From Gammaproteobacteria bacterium (GTDB taxonomy: Bacteria > Pseudomonadota > Gammaproteobacteria > Nitrosococcales > Methylophagaceae), in assembly GCA_003645385.1 (NCBI GenBank), contig QNEY01000031.1, positions 1 to 11,217 of the forward strand: DNA of 11,217 bases, read 5' to 3'. Under the pieces are notes generated by a model. It worked only from the letters and a program-made list of their open reading frames with translations. It had not been told where the DNA came from and did not search any database. Shown piece after piece: positions 1 to 6,308 of this stretch (the stretch's first letter is position 1; every line of letters begins with the position of its first letter). A program made the translations under genes and the position numbers.

Positions 1-85
1 GTATATAGCCTTTTATGGTTGTTTTATGCAGTAGTCATATAATGTTCTATAACTAAACTCATTGATAAATCTGGTAAATATTAAC

Positions 86-100
86 TGGATCGAACTTTGC
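86..100 (+). promoter_or_regulatory. Possible sigma-54 (-24/-12) promoter
   Basis: The bases TGGATC-N5-TTGC match the -24/-12 consensus TGGCAC-N5-TTGC at 8 of 10 defined positions, with the required GG (87-88) and GC (99-100) ten bases apart. Transcription would begin near 112, giving an untranslated leader of about 97 bases before the binding-protein gene. No convincing -35/-10 pair was found closer to the gene. An isolated match of this kind can occur by chance, so confidence is low. The rest of 1-208 shows no gene: all three + frames close by base 42. Confidence 0.3.
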
Positions 101-208
101 GATAGATTTGACGTCTTAAGTTTAAGGATTTTTCCGATTTGTAATTGTGAAAAAGGCTGTATTGTGTGGTTATTGTTATATACGAAATAGAAACAACAGG
201 ATAAATTA

Positions 209-1003
209 ATGATAAAAATTAAATATTGGGGTTTGATGGCAACGCTGTTGTGGGCACAGAGTTCACTGGCTGATGTGATTGATGTGACTATTCATTATGT
301 TGGCCCTACGGCGGGTAGTGCCTGGCTAGGAATGCAGCAAGGGCTGGATGAAGCCAATATACAAGGGGAATTTTTAGGACAGAAATACAGCCTGCAACCA
401 GTGACGATACAAGAACTCAATCAGTTGGATTCTGTTACTGCAATTCTGTTGGCGATTGATCAGGAACAGGTTCTGGATGTCGCACTATCTAAGAAATTTA
501 CTGAGGTACCAGTGATTAATATGGTGTCTGATAGCGATGTACTGCGATCTGCTTGTTTGCCAAATTTATTAAGTATTACTGCAAGTCAAAAAATGAAACA
601 AGATGCAGTGGCTCAGATGATAGACAAGCATCCTGAATCAAAAGCACATGCCCAGGGTTGGCATCAAGACTTCAAGAAATTTGCTGCTAGCCAACTTAAT
701 AGTCGTTTCAAAAAAGGACAAGGTCAGATAATGGATGATGATTCTTGGGCTGGTTGGGCTGCGGTCAAATTATTGTCAGACACTATTGCTCGTACTCAAT
801 CTACCGATCCTGTTGTTACATTGACTTATTTGAAAAATGACATTGCTTTTGATGGTCAAAAGGGTGCAGGTGCCACATTCCGTGATACGGGGCAATTACG
901 TCAGTTAGTATTGCTAGTTGAAAATAATAAAATTATTGCTGAAGCACCACTGCGTGGTGTTAAAGGTGGTTTAGATAGTCTTGGTTTAAAAAGTTGTAAA
1001 TAG
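209..1003 (+). CDS. Periplasmic substrate-binding protein of the PQQ-alcohol dehydrogenase-associated ABC family, short form
   Basis: A 264-residue exported protein. The signal peptide is residues 1-21, with likely cleavage after SSLA. ATG 209 has a good ribosome site (AGGA, 198-201, 7 bases away). It resembles the binding-protein family linked to PQQ-dependent alcohol dehydrogenases (TIGR03863, recognised from memory). Matching features are an early G-x-x-x-G-L-D-E-A-N stretch followed by GEFLGQKY (53-60), an ACLPN cysteine segment (115-119), the SQLNSRF segment (161-167), the WAGWAAVK helix (180-187) and FRDTGQLRQLVLL (224-236). Two cysteines, C116 and C263, could form a disulfide. Relatives are usually about 350 residues. 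Here the part between about 137 and 150 is far too short, as if most of the second lobe were missing, yet the frame is intact. The beta-propeller gene follows 12 bases later, so the two are probably cotranscribed. The ligand is unknown. Confidence 0.75.
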   Translation: MIKIKYWGLMATLLWAQSSLADVIDVTIHYVGPTAGSAWLGMQQGLDEANIQGEFLGQKYSLQPVTIQELNQLDSVTAILLAIDQEQVLDVALSKKFTEVPVINMVSDSDVLRSACLPNLLSITASQKMKQDAVAQMIDKHPESKAHAQGWHQDFKKFAASQLNSRFKKGQGQIMDDDSWAGWAAVKLLSDTIARTQSTDPVVTLTYLKNDIAFDGQKGAGATFRDTGQLRQLVLLVENNKIIAEAPLRGVKGGLDSLGLKSCK

Positions 1004-1015
1004 AGAGAAAATAAA

Positions 1016-1969
1016 ATGAAATTAAAACAATTACTTTTGTCGTCATTAGTATTAGTAAGCACCTCAGTATGGGCTGATCCTACTTATCGATTATTTGTGA
1101 CTAATGAAAAAAGCGATACTGTGAGTGTGATTGATTCACGTACGGGTATATTAGAAACAACAATAGAGATTGGTAAGCGACCACGTGGCATTGGTTTATC
1201 ACCCGACCAAAAAATATTGTATGTCGCAATAAGTGGTGAAGATGCAATTGCAATGGTTGATGTGGCAACATTAGAAATAATAGGTAAATTGGAGCCAGGT
1301 GATGATCCTGAAACCTTTGATATTCATCCAAATGGTAATTTGTATGTATCAAATGAAGATGATGCTAAGGTATCAGTAGTCAATCCTGAATCAGGGAAGG
1401 TTATCCATGAAATAAAAGTGGGGCTTGAGCCAGAGCCTGTGGCTGCTTCACCAACCGGTGATATTGTTCTGGTAGCAAGTGAATCAACCAATATGGTGCA
1501 TATTATTGATACTTCAACGCACAAAGTTGTAGCTAATATTTTAGTAGGGGCTCGCCCACGTGGTCTAGTATTTAGTAGTGATGGTAGCTTAGCTTACGTA
1601 AGTAGTGAGATTGGTAATGAGGTGGCGATTATCGATATCGAAAAACGTGAAATCATCAAGAAAGGAGCTATTGACCTACCTAAGGCAAAACCAATGGCAT
1701 TGGTGTTAAGCCCTGATGATAAAGTCTTGTATATGACAACAGGTCGTGCGAGTAAGGTTGCAGTGTTAGATGCTGAAACATTAGAGCTTATCTCAACCAC
1801 TGATGTAGGCAAACGTGTTTGGGGCGCAGTATTAAGCCGTGATGGCTCAACACTCTATACTGCTAATGGCGTAAGTCATACGGTATCAGTGGTTGATACT
1901 GCAACTGGCAAATCTACAATGGAAATCGAAGTTGGACAATACCCATGGGGTGTAGCGCTTGATGACTAA
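1016..1969 (+). CDS. Exported YVTN-type beta-propeller protein (PQQ-dependent catabolism-associated family)
   Basis: A 317-residue protein with a clear signal peptide (residues 1-20, cleavage after VWA). The mature part is built from seven repeats of about 42 residues, beginning near residues 24, 67, 108, 150, 193, 237 and 280. Each carries a version of VIDxxTGxxxxxIxVGxRPRG followed by SxDGxxLYV, the signature of YVTN/NHL-like seven-bladed propellers. Overall length and pairing with the upstream binding protein match the PQQ-dependent catabolism-associated propeller family (TIGR03866, from memory). Members usually sit with quinoprotein alcohol dehydrogenase and ABC transporter genes. The propeller has no obvious catalytic residues, so a scaffold or binding role in the periplasm is likely. 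Start ATG 1016 has only a weak purine-rich site (GAGAG). A strong terminator follows 22 bases after the stop, so this is the last gene of its operon. Other lactonase-like YVTN proteins are the main alternative. Confidence 0.85.
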   Translation: MKLKQLLLSSLVLVSTSVWADPTYRLFVTNEKSDTVSVIDSRTGILETTIEIGKRPRGIGLSPDQKILYVAISGEDAIAMVDVATLEIIGKLEPGDDPETFDIHPNGNLYVSNEDDAKVSVVNPESGKVIHEIKVGLEPEPVAASPTGDIVLVASESTNMVHIIDTSTHKVVANILVGARPRGLVFSSDGSLAYVSSEIGNEVAIIDIEKREIIKKGAIDLPKAKPMALVLSPDDKVLYMTTGRASKVAVLDAETLELISTTDVGKRVWGAVLSRDGSTLYTANGVSHTVSVVDTATGKSTMEIEVGQYPWGVALDD

Positions 1970-1991
1970 TTCCTAAAGTAGCACTAAAAAC

Positions 1992-2027
1992 AAACCCAGT
2001 AGTGATATGTTCATTACTGGGTTTTTT
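1992..2027 (+). terminator. Intrinsic terminator after the binding-protein/propeller operon
   Basis: A 14-bp stem pairs AAACCCAGTAGTGA (1992-2005) with TCATTACTGGGTTT (2011-2024), with one G-T wobble and a five-base loop (TATGT). A run of six T (2022-2027) closes it. An A-rich stretch on the 5' side could also let it act on the opposite strand. It separates the first operon from the membrane protein-mpl-ubiX group. Confidence 0.88.
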
Positions 2028-2076
2028 ATTGCCTTAAATATTTTATTGTTCAACACTGACACGGTATGATGCACCA

Positions 2077-2589
2077 ATGAATATTGTGATGCGTTTTGTT
2101 GAAATTTGTTTGTTTAAGGCTGGACCTGAAGATGTACCAGTTTCACATTGGTTGTTGAAGATTACCCTATTGATGTATTTCATTGTGGGTGTTGTTATCA
2201 GTCGAATTGATAGTGCTTGGGATGCCAGTTTATTTACTAGCCTCACGGATATACTGGTTATGATTGTGGTGACAGGATTGTTATTACAGTTTCGGGGTTT
2301 TAAAGCACGGTTTCAACAAACAGTAACAGCAATGGCCGGGGCTGGAAGTTGTTTAGGAATTGTTGGAATCCCTGTCGTATTGTTATTTAATCAAGTCAGC
2401 GAGCAAGAACGTTTATCCAGTTTTGCGATGTTGTTAATGATTGCTCTAATGTTTTGGAGTTTAATGGTTACGGCACATATTTTTCGTCGGTCACTAGATA
2501 TTAAACCAGGAGCTGCTGCTGTGTTAACTATTGGCTATACAATAGTATCTTTGCTGGCAGTTGGTTTAGTCATCTCAGGAGTCGCTTAG
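2077..2589 (+). CDS. Conserved five-helix inner-membrane protein upstream of mpl
   Basis: A 170-residue integral membrane protein with about five helices (residues 26-42, 52-71, 82-104, 114-135, 146-168) and short loops. The N-terminal segment FKAGPEDVPVS (13-23) resembles an AGPxDLPxS motif I recall from small uncharacterised membrane proteins near mpl and ubiX in other gammaproteobacteria. The topology recalls the Yip1 superfamily, but this is tentative. No catalytic motif is visible and the function is unknown. It is in an operon with mpl: its TAG stop overlaps the mpl GTG start by one base, and the mpl ribosome site lies inside its last codons. The start is uncertain. ATG 2077 has no Shine-Dalgarno sequence, and an in-frame ATG at 2089 has none either. 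The loop after helix 2 is rich in basic residues (R73, K76, R78), which suggests it is cytoplasmic. Confidence 0.85.
   Translation: MNIVMRFVEICLFKAGPEDVPVSHWLLKITLLMYFIVGVVISRIDSAWDASLFTSLTDILVMIVVTGLLLQFRGFKARFQQTVTAMAGAGSCLGIVGIPVVLLFNQVSEQERLSSFAMLLMIALMFWSLMVTAHIFRRSLDIKPGAAAVLTIGYTIVSLLAVGLVISGVA
2577..2581 (+). promoter_or_regulatory. Ribosome binding site fixing the GTG start of mpl
   Basis: AGGAG lies 7 bases before GTG 2589, inside the last codons of the upstream membrane-protein gene. This supports the non-ATG start and the one-base TAGTG stop/start overlap, an arrangement typical of coupled translation. Confidence 0.8.
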
Positions 2590-3947
2590 TGCATATTCAT
2601 ATTCTAGGTATTTGTGGCACATTTATGGGTGGTGTTGCTCTATTGGCACGTTCATTGGGTATGACTGTGTCCGGTTCAGATGCCAATGTTTATCCTCCAA
2701 TGAGTGACCAGCTTGCTGAAGCGGGTATAACGTTGCAAGAAGGTTATTTAGCAGAACATTTAGATCCTGTTCCTGATTTGGTGGTTATGGGAAATGCCAT
2801 GTCACGAGGTAATCCAGCAGTTGAATACGTACTCAACAAAGGTTTGCCTTATACTTCTGGTCCACAATGGTTGGCTGATTATGTACTAAAAGATCGTTGG
2901 GTCCTAGCAGTGTCCGGCACGCATGGCAAAACAACAACAAGTAGTTTATTAGCTTGGATTTTGCAAGATGCTGGTATGGCTCCAGGCTTCTTAATCGGTG
3001 GTGTGCCAGCAAACTTTGGTGAAACAGCTCGGTTAGGGGATACGCCCTTTTTTGTAATTGAAGCAGACGAATACGATACGGCCTTTTTCGATAAACGTTC
3101 CAAGTTTGTACATTATCATCCACGTACTTTGGTGGTGAATAATCTGGAATTTGATCATGCAGATATTTTTGATGATCTAGCAGCAATTCAAAAACAATTT
3201 CATCATGTTATTCGCACCGTGCCATCAGAAGGATTGCTAATTACCCCCTCTCATGTAGATGCGATTGAACAAGTAATAAGGATGGGATGTTGGACACCTC
3301 AAAAAACGTTTGGCCTTAATGAAGGTAAATTGCGAGCTGAAAATATAGCTGATGATGGCAGCCAATTTGATGTGGCAGATGAAGGTGATAAAAAAGCCTC
3401 GGTAAGTTGGTCGATGCTGGGATTGCACAATGTGAGTAATGCACTGGCAGCGATTGCAGCTGCCCACCATGTTGGAGTATCTATTGAACATGCATGTGAG
3501 GCATTAAGTCGCTTCAAAGGTATAAAGCGACGAATGGAATTGTGTGGAGAGGTGAAGGGTATACGTGTTTATGATGATTTTGCCCATCACCCAACTGCAA
3601 TTGCCACCACCCTTAATGGTTTGCGAGCTAATATTGGTGAACGTAAGTTGATCGCTATTTTGGAGCCACGTTCCAACACAATGAGAATGGGTGTACATCA
3701 GCAGACTTTGGCTGAGTCATTACAAGCGGCTGATCAGGTAATATTATTTGAAGGACAGGCTTTAGATTGGCCATTATCAGACGTGCAACAACAACTGGGA
3801 CAGAAAGCCAGAGTTGAAGATAGCATTGATGACATCGTAGGTATAATCACTGCTGAAGCACAAGCCGGTGATGAAGTGTTAATAATGAGTAATGGTGGTT
3901 TTGGTGGTATACACCAGCGGATCCTCACTGCATTGGAACAGCGATGA
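2589..3947 (+). CDS. mpl: UDP-N-acetylmuramate:L-alanyl-gamma-D-glutamyl-meso-diaminopimelate ligase
   Basis: Mpl joins recovered murein tripeptide (L-Ala-gamma-D-Glu-meso-DAP) to UDP-MurNAc using ATP in the cytoplasm, bypassing MurC, MurD and MurE during peptidoglycan recycling. The protein has 452 residues, close to the E. coli length of about 457. The N-terminal UDP-binding domain opens with HILGICGTFMGG (4-15). The ATP loop of the Mur ligases is SGTHGKTTT (109-117). Further signatures are EADEYD (158-163), NLEFDHADIF (185-194), GLHNVSNALA (278-287), the YDDFAHHPTAI segment (328-338) and EPRSNTMRMG (359-368). The last two, with the early GICGTFMGG, separate Mpl from MurC. The start is GTG, backed by a strong ribosome site. 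It overlaps the upstream membrane-protein gene by one base and ubiX by four, so the three are probably translated as a coupled unit. Confidence 0.97.
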   Translation: MHIHILGICGTFMGGVALLARSLGMTVSGSDANVYPPMSDQLAEAGITLQEGYLAEHLDPVPDLVVMGNAMSRGNPAVEYVLNKGLPYTSGPQWLADYVLKDRWVLAVSGTHGKTTTSSLLAWILQDAGMAPGFLIGGVPANFGETARLGDTPFFVIEADEYDTAFFDKRSKFVHYHPRTLVVNNLEFDHADIFDDLAAIQKQFHHVIRTVPSEGLLITPSHVDAIEQVIRMGCWTPQKTFGLNEGKLRAENIADDGSQFDVADEGDKKASVSWSMLGLHNVSNALAAIAAAHHVGVSIEHACEALSRFKGIKRRMELCGEVKGIRVYDDFAHHPTAIATTLNGLRANIGERKLIAILEPRSNTMRMGVHQQTLAESLQAADQVILFEGQALDWPLSDVQQQLGQKARVEDSIDDIVGIITAEAQAGDEVLIMSNGGFGGIHQRILTALEQR

Positions 3948-4552
3948 CTGATAAGCAACAGATTGCTCTGGCAATAACTGGTGCATCAGGTGCACCCTAT
4001 AGTAAACGTCTACTTGAGGTGTTGCTAGAACGGGGTATAACTGTTCATCTGATGGTCTCGGCTGCTGGTCGAATTGTGCTTGCTGACGAGTTGGATTGGA
4101 AATTGCCAGCAAGATCGAGTGATGTTCATAAAATGCTGGTAGCTGAATTTCAATGTGATGCTGAATTATTACAGGTTTATGGTGAACAACAATGGAGTTC
4201 ACCACTGGCAAGTGGTTCACATCGAATCAATACGATGATTATTTGCCCGTGCACTATGGGAACATTATCGTCAATTGCCTGCGGAAGTAGTGATAATCTT
4301 ATCAATCGTGCAGCCGATGTGATGATTAAAGAAAATCGCAAGTTGATTATTGTCCCACGAGAAGCACCTTTTTCAGCTATTCATTTGGAGAATATGCTTA
4401 AATTGGCACGCCTTGGGGTGAGTGTATTGCCTCCTAATCCCGGTTTTTATTTTAAACCCAAGACGTTATCAGATATTGTTGATTTTGTTGTTGCCAGAAT
4501 ACTGGATCAAGCAAATATTGAGCATCAACTTTTGCCAAGATGGGGCGAGTAA
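3944..4552 (+). CDS. ubiX: Flavin prenyltransferase UbiX
   Basis: UbiX attaches a dimethylallyl group to FMN to make prenyl-FMN, the cofactor of the UbiD decarboxylase in ubiquinone synthesis. The protein is 202 residues, in the normal range of about 190-210. Family signatures are all present: TGASGAPY (12-19) in the Rossmann-like FMN site, SGSHR (90-94), CPCTMGTLSSIA (101-112), the KENRKL segment with the likely catalytic lysine K129, PREAPFS (138-144), and PPNPGFY (163-169) with the conserved tyrosine. The ATG overlaps the mpl stop (ATGA), with GGAA 5 bases upstream as a plausible ribosome site. UbiD is not in the window. Pairing of mpl with ubiX is known in other gammaproteobacteria; the two enzymes share no obvious pathway, so the linkage probably reflects conserved operon history. 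Confidence 0.97.
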   Translation: MTDKQQIALAITGASGAPYSKRLLEVLLERGITVHLMVSAAGRIVLADELDWKLPARSSDVHKMLVAEFQCDAELLQVYGEQQWSSPLASGSHRINTMIICPCTMGTLSSIACGSSDNLINRAADVMIKENRKLIIVPREAPFSAIHLENMLKLARLGVSVLPPNPGFYFKPKTLSDIVDFVVARILDQANIEHQLLPRWGE

Positions 4553-4560
4553 AAAATCAG

Positions 4561-4590
4561 TCTATATTGAAATATAGAGTCGTTTATAAT
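4561..4590 (+). promoter_or_regulatory. AT-rich palindrome and -10-like box before fhs
   Basis: In the 66-base gap between ubiX and fhs, TCTATATT (4561-4568) and AATATAGA (4571-4578) form a perfect 8-bp inverted repeat around GA. A perfect TATAAT follows at 4585-4590, 28 bases before the fhs start. The TTGAAA at 4567-4572 is only 12 bases from that box, too close for a normal -35, so any promoter would have a poor -35 and might need an activator. The palindrome could be an operator or a weak hairpin; AT-rich repeats like this also arise by chance. Confidence 0.3.
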
Positions 4591-4618
4591 TAGCGAATAA
4601 TTTAGGTCGAGATACGTA

Positions 4619-6289
4619 ATGTCAGATATTGAAATCGCACAACAGGCCAAAATGGAGGAGATTTCCTCACTGGCTCAACAACATTTAAGCTTGGATCCAC
4701 TTCAACTTGATTCATACGGCCGCTATAAAGCCAAAATTTCTTTAGATGTAATGTCTGATTTAGCTGACAAGGCTGATGGTAAATTAATCTTGGTTACAGC
4801 TGTTAGCCCAACCCCAGCTGGTGAAGGTAAAACCACTACGACAATTGGTTTAAGTGATGCCTTAAACCGTATTGGCAAGAAATCTATGGTGTGTGTGCGT
4901 GAACCATCAATGGGGCCTTGTTTTGGCATGAAAGGTGGAGCTGCCGGTGGTGGCTATGCCCAGGTTGTACCGATGGAAGACATTAATCTGCACTTTACCG
5001 GTGATCTCCATGCTATTGGTGCGGCACATAACTTGTTAGCAGCCATGATTGATAACCATATTCATCATGGCAATACTTTAGATCTGGATGTACGGAAGAT
5101 CACTTGGGGTCGGGTGATGGATATGAATGATCGTGCGCTGCGTCAAATTAATGTTGGCTTAGGTGGTACCGCCAATGGGTTTCCTCGTGAAGATGGGTTT
5201 GATATCGTCGTTGCTTCTGAAGTGATGGCAATATTTTGTCTTTCAAACTCACTTAAAGAGTTAAAACAGCGCCTTGGTAATATCTTAATAGGATATTCAC
5301 GTGATGGTACAGCACGATTAGCAAAAGATTTAAAAGCCCATGGTGCTATGGCAGCTTTGCTTAAAGATGCTTTGAAACCAAACTTAGTTCAGACCTTAGA
5401 AAACAATCTTGCCTTTGTTCATGGTGGTCCATTTGCCAATATCGCGCATGGCTGCAATTCTGTTATTGCTACTAAAATGGCACTTAAAATGACCGATTAT
5501 GTGGTAACAGAAGCAGGATTTGGTGCTGATTTGGGTGCTGAAAAATTTATTGACATTAAATGTAGGAAAGCGGGAATTAAACCTGATGTGGCAGTAATTG
5601 TTGCAACAGTAAAAGCACTTAAATATCACGGCGGTGTTGATGTTCAAGATTTAGCTAAAGAGGATTTAACTGCCTTAGAACGTGGTATGTCTAATTTGAA
5701 ACGTCACTTGAATAATCTGCAACAACATTTTAATTTACCTTGTGTGGTTGCTATTAATCACTTTGATCAAGATAGTGATGCTGAAATTAACTTGATACAA
5801 ACTACAGTTGAATCTTATGGTGCAAAAGCAGTGGTCGCTAAACACTGGGCACAGGGTGGTGCTGGAGCTGAAGATTTAGCTCATACTGTATTAGAGGCAT
5901 TAGATAAAAATAATCAGGAATGTCAGTTTCTATACTCAGATAATGACTCTTTATGGGATAAAATGTCGGCAGTAGCTAAAAAGATTTATGGCGCTAGTGA
6001 GATAGTTGCAGATAAAAAAGTACTTGCCAAAATAGCTAAATTTAGTGAAACACATGGCCACATCCCAGTCTGTATGGCAAAAACACCTTATTCATTTAGT
6101 GGCGACCAAACTTTACGTGGTGCAGTATCTGGGCATGTTATTACTATTCGGGATGTGCGATTATCCCGTGGTGCAGAGTTTATGGTGGCCTTATGTGGCG
6201 ATATCATGACTATGCCAGGCTTGCCTAAACATCCTGCTGGTGAACAAATTGATCTTTCTGATGATGGCACCATCAGCGGTTTATTTTAA
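4619..6289 (+). CDS. fhs: Formate-tetrahydrofolate ligase
   Basis: The enzyme makes 10-formyltetrahydrofolate from formate, tetrahydrofolate and ATP in the cytoplasm, feeding formate into purine, methionyl-tRNA and serine one-carbon chemistry. The 556 residues match the family length of about 557-560. The ATP loop is PTPAGEGKTTT (65-75). The strongly conserved block after it includes REPSMGP (94-100), the glycine-rich KGGAAGGGYAQV (105-116), PMEDINLHFTGD (118-129) and HAIGAAHN (131-138). The C-terminus carries PGLPKHP and ends DGTISGLF, as in typical members. The ribosome site is weak (GAGA, about 7 bases upstream). Its own promoter is possible, but read-through from ubiX cannot be excluded. 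folD, which often lies nearby, is absent. In a methylotroph-like host the enzyme would connect formate to assimilation. The mechanosensitive channel gene converges on it 19 bases downstream. Confidence 0.98.
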   Translation: MSDIEIAQQAKMEEISSLAQQHLSLDPLQLDSYGRYKAKISLDVMSDLADKADGKLILVTAVSPTPAGEGKTTTTIGLSDALNRIGKKSMVCVREPSMGPCFGMKGGAAGGGYAQVVPMEDINLHFTGDLHAIGAAHNLLAAMIDNHIHHGNTLDLDVRKITWGRVMDMNDRALRQINVGLGGTANGFPREDGFDIVVASEVMAIFCLSNSLKELKQRLGNILIGYSRDGTARLAKDLKAHGAMAALLKDALKPNLVQTLENNLAFVHGGPFANIAHGCNSVIATKMALKMTDYVVTEAGFGADLGAEKFIDIKCRKAGIKPDVAVIVATVKALKYHGGVDVQDLAKEDLTALERGMSNLKRHLNNLQQHFNLPCVVAINHFDQDSDAEINLIQTTVESYGAKAVVAKHWAQGGAGAEDLAHTVLEALDKNNQECQFLYSDNDSLWDKMSAVAKKIYGASEIVADKKVLAKIAKFSETHGHIPVCMAKTPYSFSGDQTLRGAVSGHVITIRDVRLSRGAEFMVALCGDIMTMPGLPKHPAGEQIDLSDDGTISGLF

Positions 6290-6308
6290 TTTGTCGTGAT
6301 GTCAGAAT

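Noticed and set aside
36..43. TATAAT box at 38-43 as promoter for the first operon
   Set aside because: No reasonable -35 lies 16-18 bases upstream and it is 165 bases from the gene; AT-rich sequence gives such boxes by chance.
1101..1812. Open frames on the opposite strand of the propeller gene
   Set aside because: They have no ribosome sites or recognisable sequence and mirror the repeat codon pattern of the real gene.
1016..1969. Tandem DNA repeat within the propeller gene
   Set aside because: The 42-residue periodicity is seen in the protein only; the DNA copies have diverged and explain nothing beyond propeller blades.
2833..4220. Several open frames antisense to mpl and ubiX
   Set aside because: They lie wholly inside well-recognised genes with complete family motifs and show no protein-like features.
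6262..6289. Hairpin TGATG-GCAC-CATCA followed by T-rich sequence at the end of fhs
   Set aside because: The stem has only five strong pairs, lies in conserved coding sequence and the T tract is broken, so it is not called a terminator.
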